A stretch of DNA of 5,464 bases from a bacterium (GCA_021782195.1 JAJXVI010000207.1:1-5464); one strand, 5' to 3'. Positions 1 through 5,464 are shown, counted from the first letter of the stretch. Notes: generated by a model not told the origin, from the letters alone. Translations and numbers: made by a program.

Positions 1-1157
1 TTGAGGAAGTACTGCTGGGCCATTCCTTCGTCGCGGGCTCGCTGCTGCTTGCGTACTGCCTGGACCTTCTCTCGCTCCTTGCGCTTTCGGTCGGCTTCTG
101 CGTGTCGGTCCATCCAGTCCTTGAGCGTGAAGTCACCGCGCACGATCTGAAAAGCGACGGCTTCGGGGATCGAGAATTTCTGGCTGAACTCCAGGGCTTC
201 GTGATGCAGTTTGTCGCGCTGTGACGAGGGCTGAGCCTTCGCGGAAGGCCTTGGGGGAGCGCCGCGGCGTGGAGATGGACCCGACCGAGTCGGGGCGGGA
301 TGCCTTCCATACTGCCCCGCAGGCGCGGCCGGCCCGCGCATCGGAGCACCCGTTCCACGGGGACGGTCGTATCCGCCGCCACGCGGGGGACCCATCGGAC
401 GCTCCGCCGGGGAACGGTCGTAGTTTCGTGGCGGTCCGGAAGGGCGGTCGTAACCGCGTGGGGGCATCGGGCGGTCATATCCGCCGCCACGTTGCGGTGG
501 CATGGGGGGACGCTCTCCAGGCCCTCGTTCATAACCACGTGGGGGCATCGGGCGATCGTAGCCGTTTCTGGGTGGGCCGCTCGGGCGGTCATAACCGCTT
601 CGTGGGGCGGGCCCGCGGTCATACCCTCTCGGCGGAAGCGGTCGGTCATAACCTCGGGAAGGTCCTGGTCCGCGGTCGTAACTGTTCGGACGGTCGTAAC
701 TGTTCGGACGGTCGTAGCCGGGACCTGGACCACGGTCATAGCCACCGCGTCCCGCGGGACCACGGTCTACAGGGGGGCGTTCATATCGCGGCGCATACCG
801 GTCATCTCCTCGGTACGGCTCACGCGGACGGGGAGGCCCGTACCGGTCGTCCGGCGGCGCCGACCCGTGCGGCCCGCGGTCGTAGGATGCGGCACGGTTG
901 AGGGATGGACCGTGCTCGGAACCGGGCCCACGTCCATATCGGTCAGAGGGGCGAACGTCATCCGGGGTACGCCCGGTCCGATCGGGTGGTTGACGCAATA
1001 TGCGGTGCTCACCCGGAGGGTTCTCTGCGATGTGTCGACGCGGTGCTGGAGGAGCGTCTTCGGCCGGGTCTGCCTTGCGAGGTGGTGTGGCAGACGCATC
1101 GGCAGGCCGGGGGTCCTCGTCGTCTCCTTCTCGCCACACGAGACTCTTCTTGCTCAT
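1..1157 (-). CDS. Arg/Tyr/Gly/Pro-rich low-complexity protein with YDR repeats (3'-partial)
   Basis: The minus-strand frame is open from the start codon to the window edge (385 codons, no stop seen), so the C-terminus is missing. Three parts are visible. Residues 1-73 are charged and proline-rich. Residues 74-270 are low complexity, with 13 Tyr-Asp-Arg motifs (Tyr 92 to Tyr 263), two Tyr-Glu-Arg and three Asp-Arg-Tyr, set in linkers such as RPMPPRG, RPSGPPRN and RGPGPSRG. Residues 311-385 are non-repetitive and probably helical (KLHHEALEFSQKFSIPEAVA, then VRGDFTLKDWMDRH), running into a Lys/Arg/Glu-rich helix. There is no signal peptide or membrane segment, so it is probably cytoplasmic. YDR units use different synonymous codons (TAC/TAT, GAC/GAT, CGT/CGC/CGA), which supports real coding in this frame. 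Two ATGs are adjacent; GGAGG lies 5 nt before the second and only 2 nt before the first, so the second is chosen. No family is recognised. Arg/Tyr/Gly-rich tracts are known from RNA-binding and phase-separating proteins; applying that here is inference. Confidence 0.85.
   Translation of the reverse strand, partial: MSKKSLVWREGDDEDPRPADASATPPRKADPAEDAPPAPRRHIAENPPGEHRILRQPPDRTGRTPDDVRPSDRYGRGPGSEHGPSLNRAASYDRGPHGSAPPDDRYGPPRPREPYRGDDRYAPRYERPPVDRGPAGRGGYDRGPGPGYDRPNSYDRPNSYDRGPGPSRGYDRPLPPRGYDRGPAPRSGYDRPSGPPRNGYDRPMPPRGYERGPGERPPMPPQRGGGYDRPMPPRGYDRPSGPPRNYDRSPAERPMGPPRGGGYDRPRGTGAPMRGPAAPAGQYGRHPAPTRSGPSPRRGAPPRPSAKAQPSSQRDKLHHEALEFSQKFSIPEAVAFQIVRGDFTLKDWMDRHAEADRKRKEREKVQAVRKQQRARDEGMAQQYFL
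451..556. repeat. 25-bp direct repeat with 81-bp offset
   Basis: Bases 451-475 and 532-556 match at all but two positions, including 17 identical bases at 457-473 and 538-554. The offset is 81 bp, or 27 codons, so the longer Pro-Met-Pro-Pro-Arg-Gly-Tyr segment was duplicated in frame. This is a second layer of duplication above the simple YDR motif. Confidence 0.8.
673..716. repeat. Perfect 18-bp tandem repeat, about 2.4 copies
   Basis: An 18-bp unit beginning CGGTCGTAACTG occurs at 673-690 and again at 691-708 with no mismatch. It is followed by the first 8 bases of a third copy at 709-716. It encodes a six-residue unit, Ser-Tyr-Asp-Arg-Pro-Asn in circular order, on the minus strand. Exact identity next to diverged neighbours suggests a recent slippage duplication that keeps the reading frame. 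Confidence 0.9.
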
Positions 1158-1162
1158 CATGT

Positions 1163-1167
1163 CCTCC
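1163..1167 (-). promoter_or_regulatory. Shine-Dalgarno site of the YDR-repeat gene
   Basis: The minus strand reads GGAGG here. It is 2 nt from the ATG at 1160-1158 and 5 nt from the ATG at 1157-1155. The spacing favours the second ATG and removes one methionine from the longest reading. The site lies in the short gap after the TPR gene's stop codon, which fits translation from a shared mRNA. Confidence 0.7.
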
Positions 1168-1181
1168 CAGTCCAGGGGGTT

Positions 1182-2567
1182 TTACTTCGTTTGCGGGTGC
1201 AGTAGTTCCTGTACCCGCTCGCGTACCTGAGGTGCGTCAGCGGCGTCCGGTGAGAGCTTGAGATAGGCCTCGAAGTTCTCTGCCGCTCCTGCGCGGTCTC
1301 CCGCCATGCTCAGCATGACGGCCATGTTGTAGTGGATTTCGGGCGACGCCGGTGCCAGCGCCAATGCCTTGTCGAAGTGCACTCGTGCCCGCTTGTACTG
1401 TGCCAGTAGTTTGTAGGTGAGTCCAAGATTGTTTTCCACCGCGGCGTCGTCGAGTCCGCACCACGTTGCCTTCAGGAGTTCCGCGCAGGCGTGCTCGGCG
1501 TCTCCCTCGTCAAGCAGGAGTGTCCCCAGGGCGGCGTGGGCTGAGGCATTGTTGGGCGCAACGGTGACCGCCAGTTCGAGATCCTGGCTGGCGTCGCTGT
1601 ACTGTCCTGCGTCGCGACGGATTGTGCCACGCAGGACCAGGGCTGGCGCGTTTGCCGCCTCGAACTGCAGTGCGTGCTGGGCCAGTTTGAGCGCTTCCTC
1701 GGTTCGGTGCTGACGATAGCGGATGGACCCGAGGTCGACCAGGGCGGCTGGAAGATTGGGATTGATTCGCAGTGCGTCGTCAAACTGTCTTTCGGCACCG
1801 GACTCGTCACGCTGGTGTAGCCGCAGCACTCCGAGCGCCACGTGTGCCCCAGCGCAGTTCGGATCGAGACTCAGCGCCCTTTGCAAGGCGCGCGTAGCCT
1901 GCGAGGCTCGCCCCATGTCGGCATACGTGAGGCCAAGATCAAGCCAGGCGTCGACAAACCCGGGCCTCTCCTGGCACGCAGTCTGGAAGGCGCGGATGGC
2001 ATCCTCGAGGAGGCTGTTGCGAGCAAACTGACGCTCCGCCTGCGCTTCCGTGGTCGGTTGGCCGATCGGAAGCGGCGTGGAGGCCTCGGCTCGCAAGGTC
2101 ATGCCCAGGATGTTCTGGCACGCTGCGTTACCGGGGGCGATGTCGACCGCTCGCTGTGCGGCCTGTCGGGCTTCGCTCGCCCGTTGCTCATCGAGCAGCA
2201 CGGATGCCAGCGTTCGCTGCGCAAGCGCGTTCTGAGGCGCACCCTTCACGGCCGCGTCTGCAGCCGTCAGGGCATCGGCATCTCGCCCGAGCGTGCGTAG
2301 GACCACGGCTTTCAGGAGCAGCGCCTCTGTTCGTCCGGGGTCGAACGACAACACGCGTTCCACAATTGCAAGCGCGGTTTCCGGATCGCTTGCGTGAAGC
2401 GCCTGCCAGGCCTGCTTGAGGTTTGTTCGTGGATGCACCGTGGGAGAGACTGCGTCGGAGCGAGGTGGCGGTAAGGGAGGGCCACACCAGCCCGGGCCGG
2501 TCGTCTCCAGCATCAAACCCACGATCAGGCTGCTGACGAGGAAGAACCGTGCCCTCATTCTCGACAT
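1182..2567 (-). CDS. Exported tetratricopeptide-repeat protein, eleven TPR units
   Basis: This 461-residue protein is almost entirely TPR solenoid, a fold that binds other proteins; the partner is unknown. Residues 1-28 look like a Sec signal peptide: Arg-rich start, hydrophobic core FFLVSSLIVGLML, then a Gly/Pro/Cys region. No standard lipobox is present, so periplasmic or secreted is more likely than lipoprotein. After a proline-rich linker, about eleven 34-residue units fill residues 49-444, with typical positions such as LGLTYADMGR, ALSLDPN and NNLGLTYKLLAQY. The fourth unit carries an insertion of about 23 residues near 163-186. ATG at 2567 is preferred because AGGGG lies 8 nt upstream and the signal peptide then sits close to the N-terminus; an in-frame TTG at 2594 would add nine residues without a better site. 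The next gene starts 24 nt after the stop, so an operon is likely. TPR proteins occur in motility, pilus and envelope assembly systems; none can be assigned here. Confidence 0.93.
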   Translation of the reverse strand: MSRMRARFFLVSSLIVGLMLETTGPGWCGPPLPPPRSDAVSPTVHPRTNLKQAWQALHASDPETALAIVERVLSFDPGRTEALLLKAVVLRTLGRDADALTAADAAVKGAPQNALAQRTLASVLLDEQRASEARQAAQRAVDIAPGNAACQNILGMTLRAEASTPLPIGQPTTEAQAERQFARNSLLEDAIRAFQTACQERPGFVDAWLDLGLTYADMGRASQATRALQRALSLDPNCAGAHVALGVLRLHQRDESGAERQFDDALRINPNLPAALVDLGSIRYRQHRTEEALKLAQHALQFEAANAPALVLRGTIRRDAGQYSDASQDLELAVTVAPNNASAHAALGTLLLDEGDAEHACAELLKATWCGLDDAAVENNLGLTYKLLAQYKRARVHFDKALALAPASPEIHYNMAVMLSMAGDRAGAAENFEAYLKLSPDAADAPQVRERVQELLHPQTK

Positions 2568-2575
2568 GCCCGATA

Positions 2576-2580
2576 CCCCT
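2576..2580 (-). promoter_or_regulatory. Shine-Dalgarno site deciding the TPR gene start
   Basis: The minus strand reads AGGGG, followed by 8 nt and then ATG at 2567-2565. This supports the ATG over the upstream in-frame TTG (2594-2592), which has only a GAGAGA stretch immediately before it. Confidence 0.6.
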
Positions 2581-2635
2581 GACTCTCCCTGCAATCTCTC
2601 TCGCCCGTTCTTTCTGGTTGGCTGCGCGAAATGTG

Positions 2636-2653
2636 CCGGGCTGCGGAGCCCGG
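2636..2653. repeat. Perfect inverted repeat, 7-bp arms, 4-nt loop
   Basis: CCGGGCT at 2636-2642 pairs with AGCCCGG at 2647-2653 around GCGG. It lies about 70-85 nt upstream of the TPR start, within its probable 5' leader. Neither strand has a T-tract after it, so it is not a standard intrinsic terminator. It could be a leader hairpin or a protein-binding site. Confidence 0.55.
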
Positions 2654-2947
2654 TTGATTTACACGATTTCCCTGCACTCCCGGCCCGCAGGGCAGCGTTT
2701 GCTTCAAATTCCTGACATATTGTGATCTGCGGGGCAACGGGTTGTGCGGCCTGCTGACGTGACGACCACAGGGGGATGCAGCCCGGAAACAGTGAAACGG
2801 CCCCAGAACTTAGCAGGCACGAGACAACCTTCTCACGCGATGCATCGTGCTTCGTCTCTCGCAGGACATGTCCCTCTTTTTCAAGATAGCGACCTTGCCT
2901 TTAGATTTGTCGGCTTGTAGAAGTCCGGCCGAAAACCCCCTTCTGAT

Positions 2948-2968
2948 GGTTGCGGGTATCCCGCAACC
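2948..2968. promoter_or_regulatory. Perfect inverted repeat, 9-bp arms: operator or leader hairpin
   Basis: GGTTGCGGG at 2948-2956 is followed by TAT and then CCCGCAACC at 2960-2968, a perfect palindrome with a 3-bp centre. No T-tract follows on either strand, which argues against a terminator. A TATAGT hexamer at 2976-2981 resembles a -10 element; if it is used, the palindrome covers the -35 region, as an operator would. Alternatively it is a hairpin in a longer RNA, since TTGTC at 2907-2911 and GACAA at 2969-2973 could pair below it. Both readings are inference from the visible symmetry. Confidence 0.5.
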
Positions 2969-2975
2969 GACAAGA

Positions 2976-2981
2976 TATAGT
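2976..2981 (+). promoter_or_regulatory. Possible -10 element of the pilin-like gene
   Basis: TATAGT differs from TATAAT at one position and lies in an AT-rich patch within GC-rich DNA, about 155 nt before the GTG start. No good -35 hexamer sits at 16-18 nt: TTGCGG at 2950-2955 is 20 nt away. If it is a real promoter it may need an activator, possibly acting at the 2948-2968 palindrome. Confidence 0.25.
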
Positions 2982-2990
2982 AGATCGGCC

Positions 2991-3051
2991 GGCCTTCTAG
3001 CCCCCAGATGTTGATCGGCGCGACCTTTTCGGCCGCGCCTCTAGAAGCGCC
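2991..3051 (+). other. Nested inverted repeats, possible structured 5' leader
   Basis: An outer pair, CTTCTAG at 2994-3000 and CTAGAAG at 3041-3047, can be lengthened by GGC/GCC across a one-base bulge. It encloses an inner hairpin, GGCGCG at 3017-3022 with CGCGCC at 3034-3039, which gains two more G-C pairs past one mismatch and has a TTTTC loop. A further imperfect hairpin follows at 3062-3088 (GGAC with GTCC, CACG with CGTG, two-base bulge). All lie upstream of the pilin-like gene's ribosome site. I matched no known riboswitch consensus. Confidence 0.4.
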
Positions 3052-3120
3052 TTTCGGAGACGGACCACGTCGGTATTTCGTGACGTCCATCTTCGCGCCT
3101 TCCGCCTGCTTCGGTTGGGG

Positions 3121-3126
3121 AGAGGA
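3121..3126 (+). promoter_or_regulatory. Shine-Dalgarno site supporting a GTG start
   Basis: AGAGGA is followed by 8 nt and then GTG at 3135. No ATG or other start codon lies between this site and an in-frame stop at 3081-3083, so the GTG is the only start that keeps the membrane segment. Confidence 0.65.
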
Positions 3127-3134
3127 AACTGACC

Positions 3135-3809
3135 GTGCCTGCCGAACCTCCCCCAGTCGTGACCCGAAGAAACTCGCGTGCTCTTCTACTGGCCCTCGTT
3201 GCGCTGCTTCTCCTCGCCGCTGCGTCTGCTGTAACGGTGGGAGGGCGCTATCTGTATGCGGAACGGCTGTGCTACGATACAAACCGTTGTACCGAGTCGC
3301 TTGACAGTCTCTGGGCCGAACTGGAGATGTATTCGAACGATCGGCTCCTCGCCGTCGAGAAACGCACGGGCAAGGTGTCGGTGCGGCGCGCCTTCTATCC
3401 GCCGACATTGGATGCCCTTGTTTCGAGCAACCACGAAGCGGCAAGGTACACGCGCTGTCCCGTTTATGGCTGTCGCTACGTGTACATCCCTCTCGATGGA
3501 GGACGCTCGTACCTTGTCTACTGTCCGGCCCATCACCGCTTCCACTTTGACCCCACGTCGTTTGCCAACGCCCTGACGCCCAGTCAACGCAACCTTCATC
3601 TGTTTGTGAGGGGTGGCCGCGTGTATACGCTCGACGGTGCGCACGATCCGTGGGTCTGGCCGTGGCTTGATGTTTCTCCACGCAAGGTGGACGGAACGCC
3701 ATCTCCGCTTGACCCCGTGCATCCGACCTACAGTTATCTGCCCACCGACATTCCGGCCAGCGAAATACAGATGCTTCAAACGCAACCGTCTCGCGTTTCT
3801 CCTTTCTAG
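3135..3809 (+). CDS. Membrane-anchored protein with a type IV pilin-like outer domain
   Basis: This 224-residue protein starts with GTG. Residues 1-16 are short and basic (TRRNSR), residues 17-37 form one hydrophobic helix (LLLALVALLLLAAASAVTV), and the rest should face the periplasm or outside. Residues 46-134 follow a layout common in pilin-like and pseudopilin-like proteins: a Cys near the membrane (CYDTN, Cys46), an amphipathic helix (SLWAELEMYSNDR), YPPTLDALV at 88-96, then CPVYGCRYVY at 108-117 and YCPAHH at 129-134. Five cysteines (46, 52, 108, 113, 130) could form disulfides or bind metal. The prepilin peptidase site (Gly before Phe/Met, Glu at +5) is absent, so it is probably a fixed anchor and not a pilus subunit. 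Residues 150-224 (LHLFVRGGRVYTL, DPWVWPWLDV) match nothing I recognise. It stands alone between a long repeat-rich leader and convergent lon. Real coding is fairly sure; the pilin relationship is inferred from the motif pattern. Confidence 0.85.
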   Translation: MPAEPPPVVTRRNSRALLLALVALLLLAAASAVTVGGRYLYAERLCYDTNRCTESLDSLWAELEMYSNDRLLAVEKRTGKVSVRRAFYPPTLDALVSSNHEAARYTRCPVYGCRYVYIPLDGGRSYLVYCPAHHRFHFDPTSFANALTPSQRNLHLFVRGGRVYTLDGAHDPWVWPWLDVSPRKVDGTPSPLDPVHPTYSYLPTDIPASEIQMLQTQPSRVSPF

Positions 3810-3850
3810 AGACCCGGTCGATGGGGAGCGTGGTCCGGCCCGTCGCGAGG

Positions 3851-5464
3851 CTACGGGTTGGCGAATCGCTCGAGTCTGTCTGTCTGCAGCTTCGAAGCTG
3901 TCACACGAACTGCGTTTACCGGTTCCGATTCTGACTGAGCCGTGCCCCGGGTATCGGTGGGTTCCGCGATTTCTTTCGCATCGGGCGCGGTCTTCGGGCG
4001 GACTGCGCGCGTGTCGGGCTGCCGGACCAGGGCCTCCCGAAGAACCTCGTCGAGTCGCTCGACCAGGATGAAGGTAATGTCGGCACGCACTTCCCCAGGC
4101 ACGTCGCGCAGATCTGACTCGTTGTGTCTGGGAAGAATGACCCTTCGAAGGCCTCCACGATGCGCGGCGAGCACTTTTTCCTTGATGCCGCCGACCGGAA
4201 GCACGAGGCCGGTCAGGGTGATTTCCCCGGTCATGGCGGTGTCGTGGCGGGTGGGGATCCGGCTGTAGGCGGAAGCGAGTGCGGTCGCCATGGCGATCCC
4301 TGCCGAGGGACCATCCTTGGGAACCGCTCCCGCGGGGACGTGTACGTGCGCGCCGTAGCGGCGAATCCGCCGCGATCGGATTCCCAGGCTGGCTGCCCTC
4401 GACAGCACGCAACTCAGTGCGGCCTGCGCGGATTCCTTCATCACGTCACCGAGTTGCCCGGTCAGCAGGAGCCCTTCCCGGGTTGGAAGCAGCAACGCTT
4501 CGACGTACAGCACGTCGCCACCGGCTTCGGTCCAAGCAAGACCCGCAGCGACACCTGGGACCTCTTCGGTGCGGGCGTGCTCCGCCTCGAAGCGCTCGGG
4601 CCCCAAAAGGTCCGGCAGTTCCGCGGGGGTGGCAGTACTTCGGGTCAGCCCTCCAAGTTCCAGGCGCAGCGCAATCTTGCGTGAGAGGCGCCCGATGGAT
4701 CGCTCCAACATCCTGACCCCCGCTTCACGGGTGTAACGGGAGATGATGGTGGAGAGGGTATCGTCTGGAATTTGGAGCAGGTCGGAGTTCAGGCCGTTTT
4801 CTCGCAGCAGCCTCGGGATCAGGTAGCGATGCGCGATCTGTCGCTTCTCTTCGTGCGTGTAGCCGGAAAGCGTGAGCACTTCCATGCGGTCGAGGAGGGG
4901 GCGGGGGATGGCGTCCAGGCTGTTCGCAGTTCCGATGAAGAACACGTGCGAGAGGTCGAACGGAAGGTCGATGTAGTTGTCCCTGAAAGATTCGTTCTGC
5001 GCGGGGTCGAGAATCTCCATGAGCGCCGCATACGGGTCGCCGTGGAACCCTTCGCCGAGCTTGTCGACCTCGTCGAGCATGAGAACCGGGTTCTTGACGC
5101 CCACCCGGCGAATACACGAGATGATGCGACCAGGCATGGCTCCGATGTAGGTGCGTCGATGTCCGCGGAGTTCCGCCTCGTCGTGAACGCCACCAAGACT
5201 GGTGCGTTCGAACTTGCGCCCCATGGCACGCGCGATGGAACGTCCGAGCGACGTCTTGCCCACGCCCGGGGGGCCAACGAAGATCAAGATGGCAGCGCGT
5301 GCTTCGGGGTTGAGTTTCATCACGGCCAGATGCTCGAGGATTCTTTCTTTCACCTCCGTGAGCCCGAAGTGGTCTTCGTCGAGTACCTCTCTGGCGTGCT
5401 GCAGATCGAGCTGGTCGGTCGTCATTTCGTGCCACGGCAGCTCCAGCACGAGTTCCAGCCATCC
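3851..5464 (-). CDS. lon: ATP-dependent Lon protease (5'-partial)
   Basis: Lon is a cytoplasmic AAA+ serine protease that unfolds and degrades damaged and regulatory proteins. The frame runs through the window edge (upstream codons read GWLELV before LELPW), so roughly 290 N-terminal residues, mainly the substrate-binding domain, are missing. Numbering from the GTG at 5449, the visible order is: linker [13 protein letters not shown] at 4-16, [12 protein letters not shown] at 19-30, Walker A GPPGVGKT at 59-66, Walker [10 protein letters not shown] at 122-130, sensor 1 region FIGTAN at 171-176, arginine-finger region LLDRME at 185-190, sensor 2 region REAGVR at 241-246, and the protease domain from about 300. 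The catalytic dyad is intact: Ser382 in PKDGPSAG and Lys425 in GGIKEK, 43 residues apart as in Escherichia coli Lon. After the last helix (about 475) is a tail of some 57 residues, rich in charge, Thr and Pro, longer than usual. The internal GTG is not the true start. It converges with the pilin-like gene, 41 nt apart. Confidence 0.98.
   Translation of the reverse strand, partial: GWLELVLELPWHEMTTDQLDLQHAREVLDEDHFGLTEVKERILEHLAVMKLNPEARAAILIFVGPPGVGKTSLGRSIARAMGRKFERTSLGGVHDEAELRGHRRTYIGAMPGRIISCIRRVGVKNPVLMLDEVDKLGEGFHGDPYAALMEILDPAQNESFRDNYIDLPFDLSHVFFIGTANSLDAIPRPLLDRMEVLTLSGYTHEEKRQIAHRYLIPRLLRENGLNSDLLQIPDDTLSTIISRYTREAGVRMLERSIGRLSRKIALRLELGGLTRSTATPAELPDLLGPERFEAEHARTEEVPGVAAGLAWTEAGGDVLYVEALLLPTREGLLLTGQLGDVMKESAQAALSCVLSRAASLGIRSRRIRRYGAHVHVPAGAVPKDGPSAGIAMATALASAYSRIPTRHDTAMTGEITLTGLVLPVGGIKEKVLAAHRGGLRRVILPRHNESDLRDVPGEVRADITFILVERLDEVLREALVRQPDTRAVRPKTAPDAKEIAEPTDTRGTAQSESEPVNAVRVTASKLQTDRLERFANP
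3854..4024 (-). other. Extra C-terminal tail of Lon
   Basis: Residues 476-532 of the visible Lon fragment (for example [20 protein letters not shown]) follow the conserved protease domain, which ends near [10 protein letters not shown]. The tail is polar and low in hydrophobic residues, so probably disordered. Many Lon proteins end soon after this point. It could be lineage-specific decoration. Confidence 0.6.

Larger units (their letters stand above)
360..890 (-). repeat. Degenerate coding repeat array (YDR units)
   Basis: The plus strand shows a recurring octamer of the form cgRtcRta, the complement of the Tyr-Asp-Arg codons, 13 times at irregular spacing. The spacing is always a multiple of three in the minus-strand reading frame. 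Linkers of about 3 to 20 codons separate the motifs. Most units have diverged at synonymous positions, so the array is old or under protein-level selection, apart from the exact copies listed separately. Confidence 0.85.
2568..3134. other. Divergent intergenic region, no convincing gene
   Basis: This gap separates the starts of the minus-strand TPR gene and the plus-strand pilin-like gene, so it should hold promoters for both. No frame here has a plausible start, ribosome site and bacterial-looking protein; the longer open frames are high-GC shadows. No confident sigma-70 promoter could be assigned for the TPR gene. From 2600 to 2900 I see one perfect 7-bp-arm inverted repeat and some weak ones. 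From 2900 to 3090 inverted repeats are dense and are listed separately. Confidence 0.7.

Noticed and set aside
360..890. Regularly recurring short motif that might suggest a CRISPR array or binding-site cluster
   Set aside because: Unit spacing is irregular but always a multiple of three in one open frame, and the units vary at synonymous positions. This is coding repeat, not an array of identical repeats with unique spacers.
221..1205. Two long overlapping plus-strand open frames (221-901 and 300-1205)
   Set aside because: They are antisense shadows of the YDR-repeat gene. Their products are Arg/Val/His-rich with no start-site support, while the minus-strand frame has a ribosome site, in-frame repeats and synonymous variation.
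2555..2737. Short minus-strand frame overlapping the TPR start, possible leader peptide
   Set aside because: It would begin with TTG, lacks a ribosome site, and its composition does not look like a leader peptide.
3008..3304. Plus-strand ATG frame of 98 codons before and inside the pilin-like gene
   Set aside because: There is no ribosome site before the ATG, and most of it overlaps the better-supported GTG-started gene in a different frame.
2881..3702. Minus-strand open frame of 273 codons across the leader and the pilin-like gene
   Set aside because: Its product has no domain-like pattern and it runs antisense to a gene with a clear membrane segment and motif layout. It is a high-GC shadow.
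3778..3806. AAACGC/GCGTTT inverted repeat followed by pyrimidines at the end of the pilin-like gene
   Set aside because: The stem is only 6 bp with a 9-nt loop and the tail is mixed C and T. It lies inside the last codons, too weak to call an intrinsic terminator.
3839..3857. CCCGT/ACGGG stem at the lon stop codon, possible terminator between the convergent genes
   Set aside because: It is a 5-bp stem with no T-tract on either strand, expected by chance at this GC content.
3186..4412. Minus-strand open frame of 408 codons overlapping lon and the pilin-like gene
   Set aside because: It overlaps the lon protease domain in another frame, where the lon frame has every catalytic motif. The product is Arg/Pro-rich noise.

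Overview
The window is high-GC bacterial chromosome. It holds four protein-coding genes, two of them cut by the window edges. No rRNA, tRNA, CRISPR array, insertion sequence or phage gene is visible. Shine-Dalgarno sites, a standard bacterial Lon protease and dense arginine/alanine/proline coding fit a GC-rich Gram-negative lineage. A long periplasmic-type TPR protein and a pilin-like membrane protein would suit a deltaproteobacterial or related candidate phylum, but nothing here fixes the taxonomy.

Layout: (1) About 1-1157, minus strand, cut at its 3' end by the window edge: a low-complexity, Arg/Tyr/Gly/Pro-rich protein with 13 Tyr-Asp-Arg motifs, followed by a helical, charged C-terminal part. 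(2) 1182-2567, minus strand: an exported protein made almost entirely of eleven TPR units. It lies 24 nt upstream of gene 1 and is probably cotranscribed with it. (3) 2568-3134: a divergent intergenic region of about 570 nt with several inverted repeats and no convincing gene. (4) 3135-3809, plus strand: a small single-pass membrane protein whose outer domain resembles the globular part of type IV pilin-like proteins but lacks the prepilin N-terminus. (5) 3851-5464, minus strand, cut at its 5' end: the ATPase and protease domains of Lon, convergent with gene 4.

The TPR protein and the repeat protein form the only likely operon. The first appears exported and the second has no export signal, so a direct partnership is not obvious. 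Lon is a housekeeping protease, with no visible link to the other genes beyond position. The most unusual object is the Tyr-Asp-Arg repeat protein. Its composition is that of an intrinsically disordered, possibly RNA-binding or condensate-forming protein, and I cannot place it in a named family. The second most interesting region is the repeat-rich leader of the pilin-like gene.
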